NCBI GenBank assembly: GCA_964607135.1
Contig: CAZSIV010000006.1
Coordinates: 20,286 to 84,285, forward strand
Source: Metaruminococcus_A sp964607135
Lineage (GTDB): Bacteria; Bacillota; Clostridia; Oscillospirales; Ruminococcaceae
Direction: 5' to 3'
Length of the DNA: 64,000 nt
Shown here: piece after piece, positions 34,043 through 42,571 of the stretch
Position numbering within the stretch: position 1 is the stretch's first letter
Layout: each line of letters starts with the position of its first letter
Program-made: the position numbers and the translations under genes
Notes under the pieces: generated by a model
What the model saw: only the letters and a program-made list of their open reading frames with translations
Databases searched by the model: none
What the model was told of the DNA's origin: nothing

Positions 34043-34642
34043 ATGGATACAAACTCAGAGCGGATTTTTGTTTCAAACCCCTCAGAAGGGGCTGTTCAGC
34101 TCCGGCGGCGGATCAAACTCCTCGCTGCGGGAAAGCTGGGAACCGAGTTTCTTGAGGAATTCCTTGAGCTCGTCTCTCAAGCCGTCTCGATTCTGGCTCC
34201 CTTCCTGGAGAAATGGGAAGGCGGGTGGTTTTCCGCCGCCGAAGAGGATGGGGCCCTCCGCGTGATCCTCTCCTCCCCGCTCTTCCTGCCGGAAACATCC
34301 CTCTCCCTGCCCAAATTGGAGCCCGGCGGGGAGAGCGGCGTTCTCGCTGCGATTCGCCGCTGCCTTTATGAAACAGCCGCTTTTGCCGCCCTGCCGGATT
34401 ACACCCCCGCCCTCTCCGACGGCCTCTTTCGGTTCGGCATCCTGAAGGGGACGGGATATTACTGGTCGCTCGCCGACCATCGGAACCGCCTGCAATACGG
34501 GGAACAGCCCCGCACCTTCGACGAACTCTCCCGCGCGGTTCCAGCTGAGGCGGAAAACGCTTTGAAAAATATCAAGCTGGTCTATGACGACAACGAATTG
34601 GAGCTCGCCCTCTGCCTGCGGCTCCCACAGGAGGCTGATTAA
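34043..34642 (+). CDS. Hypothetical protein preceding tex
   Basis: 199 residues, soluble and acidic, not recognised. A helical N-terminal half (ERIFVSNPSEGAVQLRRRIKLL... ILAPFLEKWEGGWF) is followed by mixed strands and helices ending LCLRLPQEAD. GGAAGG precedes the ATG. It lies 3 nt upstream of tex on the same strand, so the two are translated from one mRNA and may be related in function. Confidence 0.75.
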   Translation: MDTNSERIFVSNPSEGAVQLRRRIKLLAAGKLGTEFLEEFLELVSQAVSILAPFLEKWEGGWFSAAEEDGALRVILSSPLFLPETSLSLPKLEPGGESGVLAAIRRCLYETAAFAALPDYTPALSDGLFRFGILKGTGYYWSLADHRNRLQYGEQPRTFDELSRAVPAEAENALKNIKLVYDDNELELALCLRLPQEAD

Positions 34643-34645
34643 ACG

Positions 34646-36805
34646 ATGGAACTGATTCCACGGCTGACGGCGGAGTTTCACCTCCGCCGGGAATATGTCG
34701 AAAATATCGTGAAGCTGATCGATGACGGGAACACCATCCCCTTCATCGCCCGCTACCGGAAGGAGATGACCGGGGCGCTGGACGACCAGGTGCTCCGCGC
34801 CCTCGCCGACCGGCTCGCCTATCTGCGGGGGCTGGACAAGCGGAAGGAGGAGGTGCGCTCCGCCATTGAAGAACAGGGGAAGCTCACCCCGGAGCTGGAG
34901 GATGCAATTGCGGCGGCTGAAATCCTCGCGGAGGTGGAGGACCTCTACCGCCCTTATAAGCAGAAACGGCGTACCCGCGCCTCGATTGCAAAGGAAAGGG
35001 GGCTCGAGCCCCTGGCCGAAACAATTCTGGAACAGCATCCCGACGGCCCTGTGCCGCTCGTCCTTGCAGAGCAGTACATCAATGGGGAAAAGCAGGTGAA
35101 TTCCGCCGAGGAAGCGGTCGCCGGGGCGCTGGACATCATCGCCGAGCAGGTGTCGAACGACGCGGCTCTCCGGGGAAAGCTCCGCGCGTTCTTCATGAAG
35201 AACGCCGTCCTCCGCTCTGTGGGGAAAACGGAGGACGACTCCGTCTACTCGATGTATTACGACTACTCCGAGCCGGTCTCGAAGATCGCGGGGCATCGCG
35301 TCCTCGCGGTCGATCGGGGGGAGCGGGAAGGGTTTTTGAAGGTGTCGGTCGAATGCCCGGAAGACCGCTGCCTGGAGCTTATTTTCCGGGAGATCGTCCG
35401 CCCGCCGGTCGGCCCCTGCACCCAGGCGGTAAAGGACGCCTGCCGGGACGCCTTCTCCCGGCTGATCTTCCCTTCGCTGGAGCGGGAGCTCCGCTCCTTC
35501 CTGACCGAGACGGCCGATGAAAACGCCATCAGGGTGTTTGCGGTCAACCTCAAGCAGCTCCTGATGCAGCCGCCCCTCAAGGGAGCGGTGACGATGGGGT
35601 TCGACCCTGCCTACCGCACCGGCTGCAAGCTCGCCGTCGTGGATGAGACCGGGCGGGTGCTGGAGACCACGGTGATCTACCCCACCCCGCCCCAGAGCAA
35701 GGTGGAAGAGGCGCGGAAAACGCTGGTGAAGCTGATCCGGAAATACGGGGTTTCCGCCATCGCCATCGGGAACGGGACGGCATCTCGGGAGTCGGAGGTT
35801 TTTGTGGCTGAAACCCTCCGGGAGCTGGAGGGGCAGGCGGCCTATATGGTCGTGAGCGAGGCGGGCGCTTCGGTTTACTCGGCGTCTAAGCTCGCCGCCG
35901 AGGAATTTCCGGAATACGACGTTTCGCTGCGGAGCGCCATCTCGATCGCCCGCCGCCTCCAGGACCCGCTCGCCGAGCTGGTCAAGATCGACCCCAAGGC
36001 CATCGGGGTGGGGCAGTACCAGCACGATATGCCCCAGAACCGGCTGGGGGAGGCCCTTTCCGGGGTGGTGGAGGACTGCGTCAACTCGGTCGGGGTCGAC
36101 CTGAACACCGCGAGCGAATCCCTCCTCTCCTATGTTGCGGGAATCAACAAAACAATGGCGAAGAACATCGTCGCCTACCGGGAGAAAAACGGTGCGTTCA
36201 CCGGGCGGAGGGCGCTTCTCAAGGTGCCGAAGCTCGGAGCCAGAACGTTTGAGCAGTGCGCGGGGTTCCTGCGGATCCCCGAATCGGCGGAATATTTAGA
36301 CCGGACCGCTGTCCATCCGGAGAGCTACGAGGCCGCCCGCCGCTTACTGGCGCTAACCGGCTTCGGCCCGGGAAAGCTGGGGGAGGCAGAGGGGCTTTCC
36401 TCCCTGCGGGAAAAGGCCGAGGCGGCGGGGCTCGATTCTCTGAGCGGGGAGCTCGGGATCGGGCTGCCCACCCTGCGGGACATCATTGAAGAGCTCATGA
36501 AGCCGGGGCGGGATCCACGGGACGAGCTGCCGAAGCCCATCCTGCGCACCGACGTGATGGGGATCGACGACCTCGCCGAGGGGATGGTGCTCGACGGCAC
36601 CGTCCGCAACGTCATCGACTTCGGCGCCTTCGTCGACATCGGCGTCCATCTGGACGGGCTGGTTCACATCTCCGAACTGTCCGACCGCTTTCTCCGCCAC
36701 CCGTCCGAGGCCGTCAAGGTCGGGGACATCGTCACCGTCCGGGTGATCGGGGTGGACAAAAAGAAAAACCGGATTTCCCTTTCGATGAAGCTCCCGCGCC
36801 CGTGA
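34646..36805 (+). CDS. tex: Tex family RNA-binding transcription accessory protein
   Basis: 719 residues, normal for Tex. N-terminal helical region with FIARYRKE (about 30), a YqgF/RNase H-like domain (about 310-440; TMGFDPAYRTGCKLAVVD), helix-hairpin-helix repeats (about 480-560; DLNTASESLLSYVAGI, KNIVAYREKNG) and a C-terminal S1 domain (about 645-715; VRNVIDFGAFVDIGVHLDGLVHIS). It binds nucleic acid and affects transcription or translation. Its stop codon at 36803 is directly followed by family A hairpins. Confidence 0.95.
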   Translation: MELIPRLTAEFHLRREYVENIVKLIDDGNTIPFIARYRKEMTGALDDQVLRALADRLAYLRGLDKRKEEVRSAIEEQGKLTPELEDAIAAAEILAEVEDLYRPYKQKRRTRASIAKERGLEPLAETILEQHPDGPVPLVLAEQYINGEKQVNSAEEAVAGALDIIAEQVSNDAALRGKLRAFFMKNAVLRSVGKTEDDSVYSMYYDYSEPVSKIAGHRVLAVDRGEREGFLKVSVECPEDRCLELIFREIVRPPVGPCTQAVKDACRDAFSRLIFPSLERELRSFLTETADENAIRVFAVNLKQLLMQPPLKGAVTMGFDPAYRTGCKLAVVDETGRVLETTVIYPTPPQSKVEEARKTLVKLIRKYGVSAIAIGNGTASRESEVFVAETLRELEGQAAYMVVSEAGASVYSASKLAAEEFPEYDVSLRSAISIARRLQDPLAELVKIDPKAIGVGQYQHDMPQNRLGEALSGVVEDCVNSVGVDLNTASESLLSYVAGINKTMAKNIVAYREKNGAFTGRRALLKVPKLGARTFEQCAGFLRIPESAEYLDRTAVHPESYEAARRLLALTGFGPGKLGEAEGLSSLREKAEAAGLDSLSGELGIGLPTLRDIIEELMKPGRDPRDELPKPILRTDVMGIDDLAEGMVLDGTVRNVIDFGAFVDIGVHLDGLVHISELSDRFLRHPSEAVKVGDIVTVRVIGVDKKKNRISLSMKLPRP

Positions 36806-37208
36806 CCGGGCCGGACAAACGCGGTCTGTGGCCAGACCGGCCAGTCGCGATCCATAGGCAGACAAATAACAGCGCTGGTAACCCGCGAGGCCCGTGGCCG
36901 GGCGGGCCAATCGCGATTCATAAGCAGTGCTAAAAGCGACATTGGAATCCCGCGAGACGCATGTTTTGTACAACGTGCCTCGCAGGATTACAGTCTTGAG
37001 ATTGGCAGAATGTCAGTGTGCGATTGCCGGCAGGGGCACCCTGCCTCGCAGGACTGAAACCTTAGAAATTGATAAAACCTTGGGGTGCGAAATTGGCCTG
37101 CCCGGCCACGGGGTGCGAACTGGGCACCGGGGCCACCCGGCCCGGCCACGGACATTGCCCCGCCTGGGCACAGGCCCGGCGGCGGTTCGCCGTCCTGCGA
37201 GGCGCTGT
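36797..37208 (+). repeat. Family A repeat cluster at the tex stop codon
   Basis: It starts in the last codons of tex with CCCGTGACCGGG, then hairpin GGTCTG-TGGC-CAGACC. Two left halves (TCGCGATCCATAGGCAG... TAACCCGCGAGGC and TCGCGATTCATAAGCAG... ATCCCGCGAGAC) and two right halves (GGCAGAATGTCAGTGTGCGA and GATAAAACCTTGGGGTGCGAA) follow, with hairpins GCAGGG-GCA-CCCTGC, GCCTG-GGCA-CAGGC and GGCGG-TT-CGCC types. Confidence 0.85.
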
Positions 37209-37216
37209 ATGCATCA

Positions 37217-37252
37217 TAAAAATACCCCCTGCTTTGAGCAAGGGGTATTTTT
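37217..37252. terminator. Bidirectional terminator
   Basis: AAAAATACCCC pairs with GGGGTATTTTT around a 14-nt loop. It probably ends the tex transcript. Confidence 0.8.
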
Positions 37253-37265
37253 ATTGTCGCCGAGA

Positions 37266-37490
37266 AGGGAAGAACCCCCCGGTTGAACTGGGGGTCAATA
37301 AAAATGCTTTCGCATAAGCCAAGGAAGCGAATATGATAGGTTGAAAGTGTGTGGTATTTAGCCCCCGAGCAGGGGGCCGCCCGTGTTAAAGTGTGGTTGT
37401 CAGATTCTTTCGCCCCCTTTAGGGGGCGATCACAAGAATTAGGCCCTTATAGGGCCTGTTCAAACCACCCGTTCAACGGGTGGTTTTGAT
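37266..37490 (+). ncRNA. Six-hairpin structured element, possible ncRNA or palindromic mobile element
   Basis: No open frame is credible. Hairpins follow one another: ACCCCC/GGGGGT (37274-37295), ATGC-TTTC-GCAT (37304-37315), GCCCCC-GAGCA-GGGGGC (37361-37377), CGCCCCC-TTTA-GGGGGCG (37411-37428, extended by outer ATTCTT/AAGAAT), AGGCCC-TTATA-GGGCCT (37441-37457) and an 11-bp stem AAACCACCCGT/ACGGGTGGTTT (37462-37486) ending in TTTT. The density of perfect stems points to a structured RNA, or to a non-autonomous IS200/IS605-type element. Strand is a guess; the last stem may also terminate the tam transcript. Confidence 0.5.
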
Positions 37491-38261
37491 TCACTTTACC
37501 GCAGTAAAGAAAAAGCGGTTGAAACGGAACAGAATCTCCCCGTTCGGCTGAACAGGATAAACTTTGGATGCCCGGCGCAGGAGCTCCCCCTCGAATTCCG
37601 CGGCCTCGGCGGGGCTCAGCGCACTCAGGTAGGGGCGCAGCCTCGTCCCCTTGACCCACTCGATCAGCGCTTGATGAGAGGGCATCCGGTGGTAGTAGGC
37701 CGTCTCCCAGAGTTCGAATTCCTCCGTAAGCCCGCTCAGGATATCGAAATACTCCGCAGGGGAAAGAATAGAGAGAGTTCGGAGCTGCATTGAACCAAGT
37801 CCCCACCGGGGCTCGGCGGCAACTTCCCGGATGATCTGAAAGAGCGGCTCCCCGTCGCTCATCGGGAGCTGAACCGCCAGGACGCCGCCGCGCCCAAGCA
37901 GGGAAAACATCTCCCCAATCAGCTTATGATGGTCGGGAATCCACTGGATGCAGGCGTTTGAAAAGACGACGTCATACCCGCCGCCCAGCGTTCCAAGCTC
38001 CGTCTCCGCATCGCAGCGGACAAAGGAGAGATCAGGATGGCTCGCGCGGGCCTTTTCGAGCATGTTTTCCGAATTGTCCGCCCCGACGACCTCCGCATCC
38101 GGAAAAAATCTCTTTAACAAGGCGGTGCTGTTCCCCGGCCCGCAGCCGATGTCGAGGATCCGCTTCGGGTCGGTCAGCCCGATTCGCTTTGCGAGGTCGG
38201 CGGACGGCTGGGTCCGCTGCCGCTCAAATTTCAAGTACTGCGCACTGTTCCAATCTGCCAT
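37491..38261 (-). CDS. tam: Trans-aconitate 2-methyltransferase family protein
   Basis: 256 residues, SAM-dependent class I methyltransferase. The start DWNSAQYLKFERQRTQPSADL, the SAM loop DIGCGPGNSTALL and NACIQWIPDHHKL match the Tam family closely. Tam methylates trans-aconitate, an inhibitor of aconitase. The ATG at 38261 is chosen because MADWN is the conserved N-terminus; its binding site (GGTGAT) is weak. The acceptor specificity is inferred from family resemblance only. Confidence 0.85.
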   Translation of the reverse strand: MADWNSAQYLKFERQRTQPSADLAKRIGLTDPKRILDIGCGPGNSTALLKRFFPDAEVVGADNSENMLEKARASHPDLSFVRCDAETELGTLGGGYDVVFSNACIQWIPDHHKLIGEMFSLLGRGGVLAVQLPMSDGEPLFQIIREVAAEPRWGLGSMQLRTLSILSPAEYFDILSGLTEEFELWETAYYHRMPSHQALIEWVKGTRLRPYLSALSPAEAAEFEGELLRRASKVYPVQPNGEILFRFNRFFFTAVK

Positions 38262-38335
38262 ACCGATCACCACGCGGCGCCGGTTCCGCACGAAGGGGGA
38301 CGAATCCCACTTTGCATCCGGCGCTCCTTTCCTTT

Positions 38336-39199
38336 TTATGAATGGGCGGCCTCGCCGTCTACACCCGGCTTGTCCTTTATCAGCTCTGCGTAAATTTCGC
38401 TTTTTTTATAGGGAGTTCCCTTCGCCACCCGCTTTGCCGCCTCAGCCGGGCGTTCCCCCTCTTCCACCAGCCGGGAGGCTTCGGCCACGGCTTCCTCCAG
38501 GGTAGTTTCCCGGCCCTCTTCCCGGTCGGGCGCGCCCTCGAGCACCAGCACAAATTCTCCCCGTGGGGCCGTCTCGGAAAAATAGGACGCCGCCTCGGAC
38601 AGGGTCATCCGCAGAATCTCCTCGTGGACTTTGGTCAGTTCCCGGGCGATCGAAATCCTGCGATCCCCGAACGCCTCGAGAAAATCCCACAGGGTGTTCA
38701 ACAGCTTGTGGGGCGCTTCGTAAAAAATCATGGTGCGGGTCTCCGCTTTTAAGGCATCCAGCCGTTCCCGGCGGCTTTTCTTCGCAGTGCTTAAAAATCC
38801 CTCGAAGCAGAAACGGGAGGTGACGAGCCCGCTTACGCACAGGGCGGAAACCGCCGCGCTCGCCCCCGGTACCACGACGGTTTCGATCCCCCGCTCGGCG
38901 CAGAGCCGGACCAAGTCCTCCCCCGGGTCGCTGATGCAGGGCATCCCCGCGTCCGAGACGACCGCGCAGTCCTCACCCGCCGCAATCCGGGAGACGATTG
39001 CATCCCCCCGCTCCCGGAGGTTGTGCTCATAGTAGCTGATCAGCGGCTTTTTGATGCCGAAGTGGTTGAGGAGCTTGACGGTGACGCGGGTGTCCTCCGC
39101 CGCGATAAAATCCACCGCTTCCAGCGTCTGGCGCTGGCGGGGCGAAACGTCGTTCAGGTTCCCGATCGGCGTGCCGACCACATACAGTTTCCCAGCCAT
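38336..39199 (-). CDS. rsmI: 16S rRNA (cytidine1402-2'-O)-methyltransferase RsmI
   Basis: 287 residues. LYVVGTPIGNLNDVSPRQRQTL, IAAEDTRVTVKLLNHF and VSDAGMPCISDPG are the hallmark blocks of RsmI, which methylates the ribose of C1402 in 16S rRNA. The ATG at 39199 has GGAGGAGG just upstream; the frame continues upstream through repeat DNA and this extension is rejected. RsmI and TrmN6 genes are often adjacent; here they are separated by family A repeats and a DUF6054-type gene. Confidence 0.95.
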   Translation of the reverse strand: MAGKLYVVGTPIGNLNDVSPRQRQTLEAVDFIAAEDTRVTVKLLNHFGIKKPLISYYEHNLRERGDAIVSRIAAGEDCAVVSDAGMPCISDPGEDLVRLCAERGIETVVVPGASAAVSALCVSGLVTSRFCFEGFLSTAKKSRRERLDALKAETRTMIFYEAPHKLLNTLWDFLEAFGDRRISIARELTKVHEEILRMTLSEAASYFSETAPRGEFVLVLEGAPDREEGRETTLEEAVAEASRLVEEGERPAEAAKRVAKGTPYKKSEIYAELIKDKPGVDGEAAHS

Positions 39200-39217
39200 T
39201 TTCCTCCTCCTTTCTGC

Positions 39218-39798
39218 CCGCCGGGCCTGTGCCCAGGCAGGGCAATTCGGCGGCGAACCGCCGCTGGTAATTCGCACCCGAACGTTTTGCCGATTTTTAG
39301 ATGATTGTCCTGCGAGGTGCATTGTACCAGTCGTGATAAACGTGCCTTGCGGGACACAAACGCCGTTATCTGCACTACCTGCAAATCGCGATTGTCCTGC
39401 CGGGGACACCCGGCCCTGCGAGGTGCATTGTATCAGTTGGGGCGGATGTGCCGTGCGGGGCAGAGTACCTCTGCTGGCAATACGCACACCAATGTTTCAC
39501 CGGTTTTTGGGTTTTAGACCATGATATAAAAGACAAACGCGTCTCGCGGGCTGCGGACTTGAAAATCTTGTACTACTTGCGAATCGCGTATTGACGGCGG
39601 AAGCATTCCGCGCCCGTGGCCGGGCAGGACAATTCGCACCCGAACGCTTCACCGGTTTTTGGGTAATAGGCCTGCGAGACAGATTTGCAAATCAGCGCGC
39701 CGCGCGGGAAAGGGGCGTTGCTATTCGCACCACCTGCGAATCGCGTTTGCCCGCGGGGGCTCCCCGCCGCGACTGCCCAGTCCGGGCATGGACACGGG
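39218..39798 (-). repeat. Longest family A repeat cluster, reverse orientation
   Basis: About 580 bp of tandem family A modules read on the minus strand, from the stop of the DUF6054-type gene to the rsmI ribosome binding site. Three right halves (GGGTGCGAATT and GGTGTGCGTATT forms), at least three left halves (for example ATTCGCAAGTAGTACAAG) and hairpins GCGGGG-GCT-CCCCGC, GCGGAA-TGC-TTCCGC, GCAGAG-GTA-CTCTGC, GGCGG-TT-CGCC type and GCCTG-GGCA-CAGGC are visible. Confidence 0.85.
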
Positions 39799-40146
39799 CT
39801 AGAGCTGGACGAAACCGAATTGCTGGAGCGCCTTGACCGCCACCCCGGCGAACTCTTCCTCCGCCCCCCAGCTGAACCGCATGAGCGGGCTCCCGCCCCC
39901 GCCGGCGCTGACCAGCTTGGCATCGATGGCGCCGTTCTGGGCCGTGAGCAAAACCGTGAGGCTCGCCCGGCTTGAGTTGCGCATGTAGTATTTCTCATAG
40001 ACGCGCAGGATGAGCCGCGCATCCCCGAGCATGCAGCCGTGCGTCCCGACCGCCTGACAGGTCGTCGCGTGGCTGACCACCGCCCTGTCCAGAGAGGCAA
40101 ACACCTGGTCGATATCCCCCGTTCCTCTCATCATGATTTCCGCCAT
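39799..40146 (-). CDS. DUF6054-like protein
   Basis: 115 residues. DIDQVFASLDRAVVSHATTCQAVG, DARLILRVYEKYY and ASLTVLLTAQNG suggest a small alpha/beta fold seen in conserved Firmicutes proteins of unknown function (DUF6054-like). AAAGGAGG precedes the ATG at 40146; a longer upstream frame is rejected. Its stop codon is directly followed by family A hairpins. Confidence 0.7.
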   Translation of the reverse strand: MAEIMMRGTGDIDQVFASLDRAVVSHATTCQAVGTHGCMLGDARLILRVYEKYYMRNSSRASLTVLLTAQNGAIDAKLVSAGGGGSPLMRFSWGAEEEFAGVAVKALQQFGFVQL

Positions 40147-40357
40147 TTGAAGTTCCTCCTTTAAAATAAAGAATAAATCCCGGCAAGAAAAAATCTGTTT
40201 TGAAAGGCGGCTTTTCCTTTCATACCCTGCACAAAGCCCCGGCATTTTACCCTCTGCATCAGAGGGCGAAGGGGCTTTTTCAGCCGGTTCCTTCCCGCTG
40301 TGGTTCATCTAAAAGGCATTGCGCCCTTGCGTTGAATCACCCAGCCGCCTGCAAACG

Positions 40358-41068
40358 TCAAAACGACGGGGGGCGGTCTCCGAAATAGGCCCCGCCCTCC
40401 TCGAGAAAGAGGGGCGGTTCGACCTGCATAAACGGCTTGCTCCCTTTTTTTCCCTCAATTAAAAACAGCCAGGGCCGCCCAGCCGGATTCTTCGCCACAA
40501 ACCGGAGCCGCTTTGGTTCCAGCCCGTTTTCCCGCATTTTACAGACCACGTCCGCCAGCCGCTCCGGCCGCTGGCAGAGGCAGAGCCGCCCGCCGAAGCG
40601 GAGCAGCGCCGAAGCGGAGCGGCAGACGTCGCCGACCGTGCAGAAAATTTCGTGCCGGGCGATCCGGGCGGCGGGCTCTCCGCTTTCGATCCCCGCGCCG
40701 TTCGCTTTATAGGGCGGGTTGCAGGTGACGAGGTCGAAGCCCGCCTTCGGCAGCAGCCCGGGTGCATCCTTCAGGTCGGCGCAGAGGGCGCGGAGCCGTT
40801 CCCCCGCCCCGGAGCGCTCAATTCCCTTTTGGAACTGGAGCGCCGCCTTTTCCTGGAGCTCGACCCCGCAGCAGGACGCGACGCTGTATTTTTGATATAG
40901 GTAGAGCGGGAGGATGCCGCATCCCGTCCCGAGGTCGCAGACCCTGTCCTTTTTCCGCGGGGCGGCGAAGTCGGCGAGGAGAAAGGCGTCGGTTCCAAAG
41001 CGGTGCGCTTCCGAGACACAGACCCAAACCCTGCCCCCGAGCGATTCAAACCGTTCCACGCCGGTCAA
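40358..41068 (-). CDS. tRNA1(Val) (adenine37-N6)-methyltransferase family
   Basis: 236 residues, class I methyltransferase: CDLGTGCGILPLYL (SAM loop), CNPPYKANG (NPPY catalytic motif for amino-group methylation) and EAHRFGTDAFLLADFA at the N-terminus, as in TrmN6/YfiC. The start is a TTG overlapping the stop of the deacetylase gene (TTGA), or the GTG three codons further at 41059, which is better spaced from GGGAGG. Likely translationally coupled to the upstream gene. Confidence 0.88.
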   Translation of the reverse strand: MTGVERFESLGGRVWVCVSEAHRFGTDAFLLADFAAPRKKDRVCDLGTGCGILPLYLYQKYSVASCCGVELQEKAALQFQKGIERSGAGERLRALCADLKDAPGLLPKAGFDLVTCNPPYKANGAGIESGEPAARIARHEIFCTVGDVCRSASALLRFGGRLCLCQRPERLADVVCKMRENGLEPKRLRFVAKNPAGRPWLFLIEGKKGSKPFMQVEPPLFLEEGGAYFGDRPPSF

Positions 41069-42285
41069 TCCTCCCGCTTGTTCTGTGAAACGCTGCCCGA
41101 ATGATCCGCTTCACTTACCGCAGAACTGTTGGAAGGCAGGCTCGACCCTGACTCCTCAGAGGAGGAAATCGATCCCGCAGAAGAAGAGACGCTGCTCTCC
41201 GGCAAAGAGGAGACCGGCGGCGCGGAAGAAGAATCGGAGCGCTCCGGAACAGAGGATGCGCCCTCCGGGGCAGACGGCTGGGAAGAGGAGACGGCCGCAG
41301 AGGATGTCGAGGAAGAGCTGCTCTGCCCGCCGCCGGTCTTCCGGGGCGGCTCGTCCCGGTCGGGATTCCGGTGCTGAACCGGCTCTTTGATGTTCGAGAT
41401 CACATCCAGCCGGTAGCCGTTCGCCCGCAGGGTGTCGATGATCCAGGGGAGCGCTTCGAGCGTGTAGGTGTTGCGGGGGACGTCGTGCATTAAGATCACC
41501 GGATTGTCGTACCGGAGGGCCGCCGGAAAGATGTTGTTGTAGATCCATTCGTCGGTGTGGGGGGTGGGGGAGGCGTCGCCCGAGCTGACATTCCAGTCGT
41601 GCCAGATAAGGCCTTCCTCCTGCGCGGCCTCCATCACCTGCCAGAAGACGCCCCGGTTGGTCATGGTCTGGGAGCTGCCGCCCGGAAAGCGCACCTGCTT
41701 TGTCCGGACTCCGGCCGCTTCATATAAAAAGTCGTTCATTGTGTTGTAGTCGTTAAGATAGCTTTCCGGGGTTTTGTAGATTTTGGGCAGATTGTGCTCG
41801 TAGGCGTGGAGGGCGAGCTCACAGCCGCTGTCCACAATCTCCTGATAATACGCCAAACAGTCGGGATTTGCGTTGTGTACGGTAAAGAAAGTCGCCGTCG
41901 CCCCTTTCTTTCGCAGAACGTCCAAAACCTGCGGGGTCATCGAGGAAGGCCCGTCGTCGAAGGTCAGGTAGGCGACCTTCCCCGGAACGGGGGTGGTTTC
42001 GGTCAGGTCGGCGGTCAGCCAGGCGGGCCGCTTCGGCCGATAGCTCGGATCGCGCTCCGGCACGGGAACCTTGGGCCACTGATCCTCCGAAAGCTGCTCC
42101 TCTGAGGAAGAGGAGGACGACAGGGACGAAGAGGGGAGGCTCACCCGCCGCGGCGTGAGAAAGGTTTCCACCACTGTCTCCTCCCGGGGCGCGAAGAGGA
42201 TGATAAACGTCACCGCAGCGCAGAACAAAGCGGCGGCGGCCGTCATGAAAAGCAAAACCCGTTTTACCCGCTCAGAAAGCTTCAT
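41065..42285 (-). CDS. Membrane-anchored polysaccharide deacetylase with Ser-rich tail
   Basis: 406 residues: N-terminal membrane helix (about 10-32), Ser-rich linker, NodB domain (about 100-305) and a low-complexity C-terminal tail of about 85 residues rich in Ser, Pro and Glu. Catalytic motifs TFDDGP and the HAYEH metal pair (H-x-x-x-H) are present. It would deacetylate cell wall or exopolysaccharide sugars outside the membrane. A paralogue lies just upstream on the same strand, but without the tail. Confidence 0.9.
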   Translation of the reverse strand: MKLSERVKRVLLFMTAAAALFCAAVTFIILFAPREETVVETFLTPRRVSLPSSSLSSSSSSEEQLSEDQWPKVPVPERDPSYRPKRPAWLTADLTETTPVPGKVAYLTFDDGPSSMTPQVLDVLRKKGATATFFTVHNANPDCLAYYQEIVDSGCELALHAYEHNLPKIYKTPESYLNDYNTMNDFLYEAAGVRTKQVRFPGGSSQTMTNRGVFWQVMEAAQEEGLIWHDWNVSSGDASPTPHTDEWIYNNIFPAALRYDNPVILMHDVPRNTYTLEALPWIIDTLRANGYRLDVISNIKEPVQHRNPDRDEPPRKTGGGQSSSSSTSSAAVSSSQPSAPEGASSVPERSDSSSAPPVSSLPESSVSSSAGSISSSEESGSSLPSNSSAVSEADHSGSVSQNKRED

Positions 42286-42442
42286 TTTTTTCTCCTTCTA
42301 TTTTTGATTTTTTGTGTATTAGAAAAGCGGCGGCTTTTTATCCAAACAACGAACAGTACGCTGTTACCGCTGTGCCGCAAAGTGCCCTCCAGTCGAAAAA
42401 GCGGTCTGTCAGTAGGGGGTATCTTCAACATTCTTTGCAGAT

Positions 42443-42448
42443 AGTATA
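42443..42448 (-). promoter_or_regulatory. Extended -10 box for the Ser-rich deacetylase gene
   Basis: TGTGGTATACT on the minus strand gives an extended -10; no good -35 is evident. It lies about 160 nt before the start codon, so a long leader is implied. Confidence 0.4.
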
Positions 42449-42571
42449 CCACATTTTCAGCTGGACGAAAAGCGCCCGGGGCATATTTTGAGCCGGGAGG
42501 ATGAAGCGGATGTTCAACCGATCCCGGCTCATGTATTTTTATTGCTTCCCACAGAGAATCTGCCGCATCCC

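Noticed and set aside
36797..37208. Integron attC sites after stop codons
   Set aside because: Position after stop codons is similar, but the genes are ordinary core genes, the attC core sites (RYYYAAC/GTTRRRY) are not evident and no integrase is present.
37266..37490. Complete IS200/IS605 insertion sequence
   Set aside because: No TnpA or TnpB coding sequence is present; only palindromes resemble the ends, so it is kept as a structured element of unknown kind.
38336..39487. RsmI with a 96-residue N-terminal extension
   Set aside because: The extension is translated repeat DNA; the true start at 39199 has a strong Shine-Dalgarno sequence and matches the family N-terminus.
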